From: Phylloscopus collybita
Lineage: Eukaryota > Chordata > Aves > Passeriformes > Phylloscopidae
Direction of reading: 5' to 3'
Assembly (NCBI GenBank): GCA_027886175.1
Contig: JAJNNQ010000078.1
Coordinates: 682,001 to 746,000 of the forward strand
Length of the DNA stretch: 64,000 nucleotides
Below are positions 24,967 to 36,184 of this stretch, piece after piece. Position 1 is the stretch's first letter; every line of letters starts with the position of its first letter. Under the pieces are notes generated by a model that was given only the letters and a program-made list of their open reading frames with translations, searched no databases and was not told where the DNA came from. The translations under genes and the position numbers were made by a program.

Positions 24967-25514
24967 CAGGAGCCCAGGCAGGAGCAGGGGATGCTGAAGA
25001 GAGGCCAAAACCTGTCACTGCCCTCCTCACCCTGGGCAGGGAACAGAATACATAAGGAAAGGCTCGAGGGTCTGGATAAGGGTGGGGAGAATTCAGTCAC
25101 TGGTCACGGGCACAACACACTTGACTCGGGGACATCAACTGAATTTATTGTCAAACAAACCAGAGCAAGAGAAAGAGAAGGAAAAGAATTCCCACGAAAA
25201 CATCTTCCCTCCACCTCTCCCCCCTTCTTCGGCTTCCCTTTATCCTCCATTCCCTCCCCCTCCCCACCCAGAGGCACAGGGGATGGGGGTCACAGCCAGG
25301 TCATGTCACTGCTTCCCCCTGGCAGACAGGAATCCTTGTCCTGCTCCAGCCCAGGGCCCCTCTCACGGGACACGGTCCCTCAGGAACAGGCGGCTCCAGC
25401 GGGGATCCCCATGGGCTCACAGGGTCCACCAGGAGCCACTTCCACGGCTCTGCAGGGACTCCCCACGGGCTCGGGGCCTCTCTTCAGCATCCCCTGCTCC
25501 TGCCTGGGCTCCTG
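24967..25514. repeat. Foldback element with perfect 40-bp inverted ends (left arm)
   Basis: Bases 24,967-25,006 (caggagcccaggcaggagca...) are the exact reverse complement of 25,475-25,514. The ~470-base interior has TTTATT at 25,143-25,148, i.e. AATAAA on the minus strand, and may carry a transcript 3' end. The element starts at the ITPRIPL1-like break. Confidence 0.85.
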
Positions 25515-25778
25515 CCGGGGTTGCAGGGGGGTCCCTGCTCCATCCCGGCCTCCCCCCCAGCTCCCAGCGCCCTCAGGTCCCGCTCCCCCCGAGCTCCCGG
25601 CGGTTCCGGGCAGCAGCGGTTCCTGGGCCTCCTGCCCGGGCCGGGCCCAGCGCCGGGGCCGCTCCTCAGCCGAGCTTCCCGAGAAATGCCGGAGTTCAGC
25701 CCAAGGGAGCCGAGTCTCTGCCCTGTGCCGAGCCCGTCTAAAGCGCCGCTTCTTTCTTCTCTGCTCTTCTGTCTCCAG

Positions 25779-25827
25779 GGCTTTCGGGATGGTTCATAAA
25801 GGACTCGGCAGGGCCGCTGCAGGAGAG
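25779..25827 (+). pseudogene. Fossil PAK-like kinase exon (glycine loop), left arm
   Basis: Flanked by an acceptor (tctgtctccag) and GT. The 49-nt length and phase equal the glycine-loop exon of the kinase gene at 57,424-57,472. It reads AFGMVHKGLGRAAAGE against [16 protein letters not shown]. The following intron also matches the kinase intron (ctctccagggctttcc, ggagggcagcggt). No other kinase exon is seen nearby. Confidence 0.75.
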
Positions 25828-26819
25828 GTCAGTGCCAACACGCCCGGCACCTCTGGCAGCTCTCCAGGGCTTTCCCCTCTGCCGGGAGCTGTGGCCGGAG
25901 CTCTGGGGGCCCAGCAGAGCTTTCCTGCCCAGGCTGCTCCTCTGAAGGCAGAGCAGGGTCAGCCTGCAGGGCACGGCTGGGACAGACTCGCTCCTTCTGA
26001 AGTGCCCAAAGGAAGCCAAGGAGGGCAGCGGTGTCTGTCAGAGCAGGACACGCTGCCTTGGGCTTCATGTCTGAAACTGGGAATGCATCAGCGGGGGGAG
26101 ACTGAGGCCCAATTCACCTCCATCCCAGCCTCCGACAGGAACACTGTGTAGCAGTTTTTCCAGGCTGAGTTTCACCATCAAAGGGCACCTCAAGGGCTCA
26201 TGAGGGAGAGATCCTGCTTGGGCTCAGTTTGGGGTTTTAGTCCTACAGCTGCACTGGTGTGGGACTCTGAATTTCAGACAAAGTGTGAGCAAGTTCTCCT
26301 CAGAGCTCACTCAGACAAAACAATTCCTTCTCCAGCCCCAGAACCAAGGGCACTACTGCAGCTTTGGGCCCAAAAAGTGCAAACAGCAGGGAATTGAGGA
26401 GAGTAATCTGGGACAGTGGGACTGCATCACCTGAAGTGTAATTGGACAATTAACCCCAGTATGGAAATGAACCAAAACTTCTAAAAGAGTGAAAGTCGTG
26501 ACCAGGATCCATCTTGGGTCCACTTCAGGTCCATCCTGGGTGTGCCCCTGTCTGGGCTCTTGTGCTGCCCCGGGTGAATCCTTTGAACCCTTTCCATAAA
26601 TCCCTGATTTGTTCATTTCATTCTGTCCAGCCTCTGTTCCAGGAGCCTCTCCAGGCACCAGCTCCACTGCAGGGGCTGCGGGTGCGGATTTTGGGGGGTC
26701 CCGGTGCCCCCCGGGGCGGGGTCAGTGCTCAGCAGCGGGGCCGTGATCGGGGGTGGCGGGGGCTGCCCGGGACCCCCCCGGCCCCCGAAATCACGGCTGG
26801 GTGTGAAAAACAAAGCTCA

Positions 26820-27330
26820 CTCTTTGAAATTGTTACAAGTTTAATCAGGGATGAAAAAGGAACAATATCCAGCGCTGGGGTGTTTTAGAACAATGTTCTC
26901 TGTGCATGGCTCCATTGCTGGGGCACACACACATCCATGAGTTGGGGCATCATTCAAACATTCCTGTGAGCTTTGGATGTTCCAGGAACTCTCATTTGGT
27001 TTTATCCTCTGACTTGTCTGCAAGACATCCTGTGCTGCAGGTCCATGTATTTTATTTCTTCTCCTGGTCCCACCCTGTTGTTCCACATTATCTGGTAAAT
27101 CAATAAATTCTTCTCCAGCTTCTGTTTCTGTTTCTTTGGTTTCTGTCACTGTTATCACCAGCTGGCTGCAGGTGTGGGAAATGACAGAATTGTTTTACAC
27201 CATCCTCTGAGTCAGTTATAATATAAAAATAAGTTAAAATTGTTACATTACAAAAGCATTTTAGCATTGTGCAGTCTCCATTTCAGTATTTTGCTAAGGC
27301 CAAGGATACAAAATCAATTTATCACGCTGC
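26820..27330. repeat. LTR-like interspersed repeat (left arm)
   Basis: AT-rich block mirrored at 38,020-38,540, with a diverged copy at 40-330. On the minus strand it holds a 105-codon open frame (26,841-27,158) that is interrupted in the mirror copy, so I do not treat it as a gene. The minus strand carries tgattaaacttg near the end, a weak poly(A)-like signal. Confidence 0.6.
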
Positions 27331-27412
27331 CATTTCTGTCGGTGCACACATAAACTGTCTCAAACATTGCGGGGTGAGGGGACAAGTGGCACCAGCGATA
27401 TTCCTGATGATG

Positions 27413-28739
27413 TCACAGCCATGATGATGTCACATCGGTGTCATCACTGATCTCCAGCAGCCTTGGGATGTCCTCTTTGGCTCTTTGGCACAGTTTGGCC
27501 ACCATGCAGCCACGGGGGCCACCAGGGCCACCGGAGCCACCACAGGGACTGGAGAGGAGGAAGTCGATTTCCCCAAGTGCCACCAGCAGGTGATCCCTGG
27601 TCAGGCGGGCGCTGGCCTCCCACAGCCACTCGAACTCGGCTGCCTCAGCCACCGTGTCCTTGAGGTCATTGGGGGGTCATCTCCTCTGTCGCCTCCAGGG
27701 TGTCCTCGATGCACCTGAGCCAGTAGTGCAGCTCGTGGGGGGTCACCCAGGCTTCATCACACGTGTTCATCAAGCGCCCCAGCAGCCCCAGGGCCTCCTC
27801 CATTTGCTGTTCCCTCAAGGTGGCCAGCCTCGCCTGCCTGGTGGCCACCACAGCCTCTTCCCTGGCCTTGGTGGCCGCCGCCACGGGGGCATCGTGTGCG
27901 GCCACCACTGAGGCCAGGGCCACCGACGGCTGCCGGGCCGTGGCCACCAGGTTGTCCCCGGCTGTCCCCGAGCACTGGGGGGTCTCATCCCACAGGTCCC
28001 TGGCCAGGCCGGTGGTGGTGGTGGCCTTGGCAGTGTCCTCGTTGGTGGCCTCAGTGGTGGCTTTGGCAGTGTCCTTGCCCTTCAAGGTGTCAAAGATCTC
28101 CACGGCTTCCCACCACAGATGGTCCCAGTTCCCATTCTTCACATCCATCAACTCCCGCCAGGCTCTGGCTGTGGCTCTGGCATCGGCCCAGGTGGCTCCC
28201 GGGGTGTCCCTGAGGGCGGTCACAGCCTGGCTCAGGGAGGTGACACCGCGCTGGCGCAGGGAGGTGATGTCACCGTGGTCCAGGGCATCCCGGAGGCTCC
28301 AGATGAATTTCCTCAGGTCTGCGTGCAGGGACTCTGGGTACAGCAGCGGCCACGCTCTCCATCGTGGTGCGGTCACGGTGGCTGCCAGCTCACCCAGGAT
28401 GGCCACCACGTCCACTGTGCCTCCAGCAACTGGGGAGGGGACAGGGGAGGTGGCGGGGACCTCGTGGCACTTGTGGCCTCCTGGGGTGGCCCCTGTGTCC
28501 TCCAGGGTCCCCTTTGTCCCCTCCCCGGAGGGCTCAGCTGTCCCCTCTGTCCCTTTGTCGCCCCCTTGCCCTCACGGTCACCCCGTGTCACCCCACGCTA
28601 TTCTCCTCTGCCTCCTACCCTCGGTCCCCTCCCCCCTCTGTCACCTCCCCCTTCCTCCCACGCCTTCCTGTCCCCTTTGCGACCCCCTGTCCTCTACCCT
28701 CACCTTGCGCCAGAATCGTTGCATGTCCCAGGGTTCCAT
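27413..28739 (-). pseudogene. Unrecognised alanine-rich helical protein family, copy 1 (frames broken)
   Basis: I do not recognise this family. Exon 1 at 28,704-28,739 reads MEPWDMQRFWRK and ends at a GTGAGG donor. Exon 2 starts at 28,429 after a good acceptor and encodes LGELAATVTAPR, LYPESLHADLRKFIWSLRDALDHGDITSLRQR and further helical Ala/Glu/Arg-rich sequence, ending with LLVALGEIDFLLSSP and AKEDIPRLLEISDDTD. Against the other copies it lacks one base right after the splice site (cacagtgg for cacaggtgg) and has one extra base in a C run near 27,668, so three frames are needed. These could be true lesions or homopolymer assembly errors. No membrane segment or known motif is visible. Confidence 0.6.
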
Positions 28740-29110
28740 GGCCGTTGGGGACACTCTGGGGACACTCTGGGGACACTCTGGGGGTGAACAGGACCCGGTG
28801 ACAGTGGCAGACACCCGGGGATGTGGCGCGGCCGGGAGGAACCAGGAAGAGGAAACAGAGGCGGCTCCCCTCCCCCCACGCCTGCGGGGCCCCCAGGGGA
28901 TCCCCAATGTCCCCCTGAGTGTCCCCAGTGTCCCCGACTGTCCCCAATGTCCCCCTGAGTGTCCCCAATGTCCCCCTGAGTGTCCCCAGTGTCCCTGACT
29001 GTCCCCAATGTCCTCCTGAGTGTCCCCAACAGGACCCCGCTGTCCCCCCCATGTCCCTAACAAGGCCCAAGTGTCCCCCCAATGTCCTGTTGGGGATACT
29101 GGGGACACAC
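28740..29110. repeat. 'gtccccctgagt' and 'ggggacactct' minisatellites
   Basis: Three copies of ggggacactct at 28,756-28,788 and a 21-base-type array of gtccccctgagtgtccccaa at 28,900-29,030. They mark the inner edge of the left arm and lie directly upstream of copy 1 of the unrecognised family. Confidence 0.8.
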
Positions 29111-29159
29111 TGGGGTCCTCTTGGGGACACCACAGAGACATCGTGGTGTTATAAATGCA

Positions 29160-29764
29160 CATTATAAAGTTGGCTTTTCACAAGTACTAAAATGAATGCC
29201 AGATGTATAATGTAGAAAGTCCTACTGTATTTCCTTTTTAACATCTTAGAAATGTGATGAATGTGTACTTTCTGAATTGTAAAAGCCTTTTTGTAAAATC
29301 AATCAAACCAGTTGACCAAACTGAATCAAACCCTCACCAGGAAGTTAAGGGGAGAGGATCTTCCTGCATTCCTTAGCTAACTAGATCAAGATAGTGGTGA
29401 ACCAAAAGCTACAAGAAGGAATTTATTGATCTCCCGGTATCAGAAGAAGAAAACATGAAATGACTACCAGACACCAACAAGAACTTTATCTAATAAAATA
29501 TTAATTTGGTACAATGAGACAGGGTTTGGGGGAAGGGGAGGAAAACCAAGAGAACATCTGAACACAAAAGAATGTTTGAAAAATGCATATGTAAAAGGTT
29601 AATCTTTAAAAGCAAGGAATCTGAAGGAGTGGCTGTGTTTTTCTGGTGAAGGCACCCCAGCTGGAACCTTGCTTTTCTCTCTCCTAATTGTCTATTTTTA
29701 ATTTTTTTATGAAACATATAAATTCTTCTAAGAAAGTGAACCTCATTTTTCACACCAGTATGGA
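29160..29764. other. AT-rich non-coding spacer
   Basis: Low GC, no supported gene. It contains aataaaatatt near 29,490 and may be an old LTR, but no ends were identified. Confidence 0.4.
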
Positions 29765-30425
29765 TCAGCATGGACCAGTATAGAGCAATATGGACCAGTA
29801 CAGACCAGTTTGGATGAGTTGGGCTCTAGGCTGGGCACGGGCTGCCCGTGGGGCTGATGGTGCTGTGTGAGGCTGTGTGTGAGTAAAAACCAGTATGGAC
29901 CAGTATAGGGCAGCATAGACCAGTATGGACCAGTACAGAGCAGTATAAACCAGGCCAGACCAGTATAGACCAGTATGAATATCTACAGACCAGTAGAGTC
30001 TTCCCCCTGCCCTGACCAGTTTAGACCAGTAGGGATTAGTATAAACTAGTAGAGACCAGTATGAGCTACGATAGAGCAGTAAGGACCAGGATGAACCAGT
30101 ATAGAGCAATAGGGACCAGTTCAGACCAGTATGGGTTTCTACAGACCAGGTGGGACTTTCTTCTGCCCTGACCAGTATGGACTATTATGAACCAGTGTAG
30201 ACCAGTATAAAGCAATTCAGACCAGTACAGACCAGTATAAGCCAGTTACCTATGGACCAGTATGGATATCTACAGACCTACAGAGACTTTCCCCTGCCCT
30301 GCCCAGGATGAACCAGTGTAGACCAGCATAGGCCAGTATAGAGCAGCATGGGGCAGCAGAGAACCAGTACAGACCAGTACAGACCTGTACAGACCAGTTC
30401 AGACCAGTACAGACCAGAATGTCCC
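29765..30425. repeat. 'gaccagtata' minisatellite
   Basis: Tandem array of a ten-base word, mostly gaccagtata or gaccagtatg, with interspersed longer units (agactttcccctgccctgaccag). It is open in long Tyr/Trp/Ser-rich chance frames on the minus strand. Confidence 0.9.
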
Positions 30426-30469
30426 CTGCCCCGGTGGATGTCCCCTGCCCCAGAATGGGGACACAGGAA

Positions 30470-30680
30470 TGGGACTGGGGACACTGGGCTGATGGCATGG
30501 GTGGCACTGGGGACACTGGGGTGACCCTGGGATGGCTCACTGGGGTGGTGGCACTGGCACGGTGACAGTGGGGGTGGGGACACTGGATTGAAACTGGGGA
30601 CACTGGGCTGGTGACATTGCTATGGTGACAATGGGGCAGTGGCACTGAGATGGGGACTTTGATCTGGGGACAATGGGGTG
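30470..30680. repeat. 'ggggacactggg' minisatellite
   Basis: Imperfect tandem of ggggacactggg / gtggcactgg words directly before copy 2 of the unrecognised family. Confidence 0.7.
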
Positions 30681-30803
30681 GTGATGTCACTTCTTCCTGT
30701 TTCCTCCTGGCTGTGCCACATCCCTGCGTGTCTGCCACTGTCACCAGGTCCTGTTCACCCCCCAGAGTGTCCCCAGAGTGTCCCCAGAGTGTCCCCAGCG
30801 GCC

Positions 30804-32038
30804 ATGGAACCACACAAGGTGCCACAATCCCGGCACAGTGGGGGTGACACGTGGGGGTGGCAGGAGGGGACAGGAGGGCATGGGAGGAAGGGGGGAGGTG
30901 ACAGAGGGGTGGAGGGGACCGAGGGTGCGGGGGGGACAGCGGGGGGTGGGAAGGAAGTGGCAGAGTGGACGAGGGGGTGACAAAGGGACAGATGGGACAA
31001 CTGAGCTCTCCAAGGAGGGGACAAAGGGGACCCTGGGAGGGCACAGGGGCCACCCCAGGAGGCCACGAGGTCCCTGCCACCTCCTGTGTCCCCTCCTCAG
31101 GTGCTGGAGGCACTGGTGGACATGGTGGCCACCCTGGGCGAGTTGGCAGCCATCGTGACCGCACCACGCAGGGACACGTGGCCGGTCCTGTACCCAGAGT
31201 CCCTGCACGCAGACCTGAGGAGATTGACCTGGAGCCTCCGGGAGACCCTGGACCACGGCGGTGTCACCTCCCTGCGCCAGCGCAGTGTCACCCCCCTCAG
31301 CCAGGCCCTGGCCTCCCGGGGGGGAGACTGGGCCAACGTGAGAGCCTCAGCCAGAGCCTGGCAGGAGCAGGTGGACGCGCTCGAAGACACCTGGTTCTGG
31401 CAGCTCGAGGAGGCCGCCAATGTCCTCGATGATTGGAAGGAGGCGGCCAAGGCCACCGCCAAGGCACTGCCAAGGCCACTGTCACTGGCCTGGCCAGGGA
31501 CCTGCGGGACGAGACTGCCAGCAGGGGGACAGCAGGGGACAACGTGGGGTTGTCCACCAGGTCAGTGGCCACAGCCCCGCAACCATGGGCGACCCTGGCT
31601 GAGAGAAAGGCGGCCTTGTTGGTGGCCACGCATGAGGCCCGGGTGGCAGTGGCCACCAAGGCCATGGAAGAGGCCGTGGCGGCCACCAGGCAGGTGGGGG
31701 CGGCTGCCAGGAAGGGACAGCGGGCAAAGGGGGTCCAGGGGCTGCTGGGGCGCTTGGTGGTTGCGTATGACAGAGCGTCCCTTCTCCCCATGGAGCTGCA
31801 TGACCTGCTCGTGGACATCGAGGCCACCCTGGAGGGGACAAAGGGGGTGTCCCTCAATGTCCCCCACACCTTGGTGGCCACAGTGGCTGAGGCTGAGCAG
31901 CTGTGGGAGGCCAGCTCCTGCCTCATAAGGTGTCACCTGCTGGGGATAACTGGGGACATCGTCAACCTCCTCTTCTGTCGCTATGGTGGCTCCGGTGGCC
32001 CTGGTGGCACCCGTGGCCATGCAGTGGCTGAGCAGTGA
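30804..32038 (+). pseudogene. Unrecognised alanine-rich helical protein family, copy 2 (one frameshift)
   Basis: Same family as 27,413-28,739. A diverged exon 1 (ATGGAACCACAC at 30,804) has lost a good donor. Exon 2 begins at 31,101 after ctcctcag and reads VLEALVDMVATLGELAAIVTAPR... The frame then shifts by one base at about 31,460, within aaggccaccgccaaggcactgcc, and continues as GLARDLRDETASRG...ELHDLLVDIEATLEGTKG to a TGA at 32,036. Apart from that one indel the exon is intact, making this the most complete copy. It is the most diverged of the three. A solo LTR lies 95 bases downstream. Confidence 0.6.
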
Positions 32039-32132
32039 CAAAAAGCCATTGAGGACATCCTGAGGCTGCTGGAGGACAGTGATGTAACTGTAATGTCATT
32101 GGGATGATGACATCATTAGGAACACCGCTGGT

Positions 32133-32744
32133 TGTTGGGGAAGATGAAAAAGGAAAGCCTTATAAATATGACTGCTTAGGTTTTGAGAATATGAAACCTG
32201 TAAGTGAAATGGAATTGAAAGCAAGTTTCGATGTCTAAAGCCTTAGTCACTGGGCAACTGGAGAACAATACTGTGGACAGATGAAGGTAATCAATCCCCT
32301 TTTGATTAAACAATGCCCTTCTCCTTACCAAAAGTCCAAGGGTCAGAGCAGACCCTACTCGCTTGGCAGGAGGTTGTTTTTAGGGTTTAAAATATAACAC
32401 AGTATGGTAATGTAATGATTCTTATAGGCTGTATGTAAATGCTATAGGATTTGTATCTTGTATTAGATTGGTTGATGTAAGCTAGAATATTCAGTATAGA
32501 AGAAGATTTAATGTATTGTAACGGGAACTTTTCTCTCTTCTCTTCACCTTCACTCTTACTTTTCTTCAGCTCATCTCTTGCCCTCTCCTTCTCTCTCTTG
32601 GGCCTGCTCTGAGCTGCAGCTGGCAGCTCTTAGCAGGGCCCCTACACCCACGCCCTATGCAATAAACCACATGCTCCAAGACCAGCCTTGACTCCAGAGA
32701 TCTCTCGTCTCCATCCGTCCCGACCGTACAACCCAGCTCCTACA
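32133..32744 (+). mobile_element. Solo LTR of a class II endogenous retrovirus, with 6-bp target duplication
   Basis: 612 bases from TGTTGGGG to CCTACA, flanked by GCTGGT on both sides (32,127-32,132 and 32,745-32,750). AATAAA at 32,661-32,666 is followed by U5-like sequence. Copies 1 and 3 of the local duplication carry a single uninterrupted GCTGGT at the same place, so the empty site is known. Confidence 0.9.
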
Positions 32745-32750
32745 GCTGGT

Positions 32751-33720
32751 GTCACTTGTCCCCTCTCCCTCACCGCATGGGATGGGGAGACAAATTTGGG
32801 GAATTTTCCAAGAATTTTGATTGAAATTGTCCCAAATCCTGATGGGAATTCCTGGGCAGACGTCCCTAGGAACGTTCAGTGTGATAAATGGAAATGATTT
32901 GTGCTAAATAAATTGTAGCTATTTAGCTATTTAGAAAATTATTGTTATAAAGCAATAAAGGAAATTAGCATTATAAAGCAGATGGGCCCCTTTGCAGATG
33001 TTACATGTAAAAATAGGATACAGGATGTAGTTTTGAGATAAGTATTGTCCCAAGACAGAATCAACCTGGGCATGGACAAAGCTGGGACGGTTTCAAGTAC
33101 AAGATCTGAAGTTATGGTTTAAGGCTAATTTTTTTTGGAACATAATGCTTACATAACGCAACGCTTAGTACGCACGTGCAACCTGTAAGGTCATCCAGAG
33201 GACAGCAAGGAAGACTGTGAGCCTTCATCCCAAAGACCACCCAAAGCAGACAGAAGAGCTCCTGGCAACAAGTGAAGCATGTGCCATAAAATGCAGTGAT
33301 GTAGATTTTTAAAACTGGAAATAGGAGGGAATTTATGGGAAACATGGATGAATAAGTATTAGTATATGGTATATAAGTATAGTCAGAATTGTTTTGTTTT
33401 GTACGTGAGGTAGGGTGAAAAGCCCTCCCTGTACCCTGGTGGGTTTTGCTTATGCTTTATCCAAACCTTAATCACACTTAACTAATTACTGCCAAATATA
33501 TATACTTGAATATATTTACTAAATTGTATTCAATTATATGGAATTGTTATTCAATTAAGATTGCTGCTAACTCAATAGACCTAGTTGTTTGACATCATTT
33601 ATAACACTCCGATGGACTCTGGCACGAGCCCCGTGCGAGGCCACCGGCGCTGTGGCTCCCACACCTGGATTAGGGGCCAAACCTCTCCTGTCCACCCCTG
33701 TCGGGTCAATGTGCATGTAA
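32751..33720. other. AT-rich non-coding spacer
   Basis: After about 60 bases still matching the flank of the family copies, the sequence becomes AT-rich with repeated tatttagctatttag and ttataaagcaataaag words. No gene seen. Confidence 0.5.
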
Positions 33721-33780
33721 AAAAAATCACCACAGGAAAAAAAAAAACGTGGGGGGGGCGGGGGGGGGGGGGGGCGGAAT
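33717..33780. repeat. Poly-A and poly-G run
   Basis: Two A runs followed by G runs of about 7, 7 and 15 interrupted only by C. Such a homopolymer tract is a likely place for assembly error. Confidence 0.9.
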
Positions 33781-35700
33781 TTTACCTTTGCTTTGTGGGT
33801 TCTCCTTGTTCCTGGTTATTCAGTTTGGGTCCAAGGGCCAGCAGAGGCCCAGGGTGGACTGCCAAAATCAGTGGGGCCGGCCTCCCCACATGAATGCCTC
33901 CAGGGATCCTTGGAACTGGTGGAAATAACCTGGACGAGGTCCCAAAAATTGTTATAAAAGGCTCAAAACCCTTTTATAGGGCAGGAATGAGTAAATAAAA
34001 TTTAATTTGAACCCATGAAAATTTCCAAGCAAAGGGGGGGGAACAGCGCTGGGAGCTTGATGGGAGCTCCTTCTGCCCACCAGAGGCTCCCTCACAAAAT
34101 CTCCTCCTTTTCTACCCTGAGAGTGCATCAGCCTCATCAATATTCATAAGCAGTCCTTTGTGGGAAAGGGATTTGTAGAGAGTTCTCAAAGCCTGACAGA
34201 AGGCTCACATAGGATGCATCCGTATGCAAACTCTTGAGATAAAGTGTGCTGGCTTAGAAATGCCATGGAATTGGACAGACATTGTACAGAGAGAAATGGA
34301 GCTCGAAACAAGCTTCAAATAACAGCCTTGCAAACAGACGAGATACCCTGGAGAAACAGAGCTATGAAAAATGCATTGTAGTAGGACCCAGGATAGCTAA
34401 TTTTAGATGATTGGCTTTAAGGCATTAACAGCATTGTGTTTCAAAAGCTGACAGGGCAAGAAATGCTTTTAATTGCTTATAATGCTTAATGCTTATAATG
34501 TATTGTGATTAGGAAATAGTTTGGCTTCTGATTGTGATGGTGTGAATTGTAACATCTGTACAGTCTCACCCCTCACCTGAGACTGAAAATGGAATAAAAA
34601 TTTTTAAACGGTACATATTTCTATGATTTTAAATATTTTTTCTTTTTTTTTTTTTCTACTAGCTCTAGGATAAAATTTCTTGAGACAAATAATACTTTTA
34701 GTTATACAATTTTTTCAGTAAAAAGACAAAACTAATTTGCAAAATCTGAATTCAGTATTATGTAGAATGCTTTAACTAATATTTGTTTTCTCACTAAGTT
34801 ACTTGCAAAGAAAATACAGACAAATAAAACATTAAGAAACAAACAACACAAGCAACTAGGCTGGTGCTTTAAATTTCTTTGGTTTTTATGCAGTTCCATC
34901 TTATGTGCTGGTAACAGAGTCTAGGAGAGGAAGTGGTTATCACATTTAGGTGTGATGTAGCTGTTTGCAGTTGCTTTGTTCTTTTCTTTACCTTGGATGC
35001 AGGGATGTTTGGCATTCCTAGAAAAGAGAAAAGACACAAACTTCTTGGCAAAAATATGCCTGAGAGAAACAGTTAATTACATTGACTTATTCAGGTGGAG
35101 TTTTAGTTTTTATTTTGTGAAGTGCTTTTTGTACTACTTTTGTTGTTTCCCACAGGTTTTATTGTGGTTTCCTCTAATGATTGTTCAGTGAGGGGTGGGG
35201 AGTGGGGCTGCTTTCAACAAGTTTGAGTTCAGCAGCAGGCACTGTTACTGCCAATCCCCTCCTCCCCCCTCTTTTTTTTTTTTAATCAACTGAGGCATAT
35301 CCTGACATTCTTTTCTTTTTGAGTTCCCATGGCATATACTGTGAGTCTGTGAGAATCATGCCAGCAACGTTTTTTAGTCATTTGGTGTAGGAGTGTGCCC
35401 TTCCAGGGTGCTTTTCAGCAACTGTTTAAAGTACAGTGAGCATACAGCACTGTCTCTGACAGCCCTTCTCAGTTCTTGGATGTCTTGAGGGGGGAATAGG
35501 AGCCCAGGTTCTGGGACTGCCGGGCTGCTGGCCAAGTACCACAGACACAGCTAAGAGATTTAGACTTTCATCTTTGCAAATTTGGCATCTTATGGGGATG
35601 CATCAGTCCAACGAGTGCACCTGCACTCAAGGGTTGGCAGACATCCCACCTCAGCCAGGCCAGAACTCCTGTACTGGGGTCTTAGGGTTTTAGTCCCAGT
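33781..35700. other. Non-coding spacer, probable old LTR pieces
   Basis: No supported gene. A segment at about 33,940-34,600 has LTR-like words (gtaaataaaatttaa, an early aaaaggctcaaaaccctttta inverted motif). The remainder is AT-rich with T runs at 34,640 and 35,270. Confidence 0.35.
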
Positions 35701-35814
35701 CCTTTTTGGGGTCTTCAGTCTCCATCCTTAGCAATGGTCATAGGGCAGATGAGGGACTTTGGGACCGTCTCTTGCACACGTGCCTGTCTCAGGCTAAAGT
35801 ACGGGGTCCAGCAG

Positions 35815-35935
35815 CCTTGGGGCACCTTGGAGTGACCTTGGGGCACCTTGGAGTGACCATGGGGCACCTTGGAGTGATCATGGGGCACCTTGGAGTGACC
35901 TTGGGACACCTTGGAGTGACCTTGGGGCACGGGGG
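35815..35935. repeat. 21-base minisatellite 'ggggcaccttggagtgacctt'
   Basis: About five copies of ggggcaccttggagtgacc(t/a)t in tandem, with single-base variants. Confidence 0.9.
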
Positions 35936-36184
35936 CAGGACAAGGGGCAGGGAAGGTCAGTGTCCCATGGGGAAAACGGGGCCGGTCACCGGGTCCCACA
36001 GCCAGTGGAGACCCAGAGGAAAGGAGAGACCAAAGGGCCAGGGGCATTAGGGAGGGGGGAACCGGGGCAAACCCTGTGCACAGAGCGCCATTGGGAGGGC
36101 CCCTCTCTCAGGCTGGGCAGGTGATCTGTCCTGCCAAGGCCAGACCCAGGGCATTATGTCAAGGGGCTGCAGGGACTCCACACT

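Larger units (their letters stand above)
20480..28560. repeat. Left arm of a large inverted duplication
   Basis: Mirror image of about 36,800-42,580. From the outer end: ITPRIPL1-like 3' flank (unit 3), gene fragment (to 24,960), foldback element (24,967-25,514), fossil kinase exon (25,779), LTR-like repeat (26,820-27,330), alanine-rich family copy 1 (27,413 onward). Parallel translations of the two arms agree at about 97% over 219 codons (25,082-25,741 against 39,617-40,276). The left arm alone holds an extra 2.4-kb block at about 21,567-23,967. The inner limit is blurred by minisatellites. Confidence 0.88.

Noticed and set aside
24946..26151. 401-codon + strand frame in the left arm and its mirror at 39,207-40,055
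   Set aside because: Low-complexity frame across foldback element, fossil exon and intron; only the 49-nt kinase exon has independent support.
26841..27158. 105-codon minus frame in the LTR-like repeat
   Set aside because: The mirror copy near 38,201-38,515 is broken by a stop and shift, and the sequence belongs to a dispersed repeat.
27763..28998. 411-codon + strand frame
   Set aside because: Antisense of the alanine-rich family copy 1, ending in minisatellite.
30250..31167. 305-codon minus frame
   Set aside because: Pro/Ser-rich shadow across minisatellite and the start of family copy 2 on the other strand.
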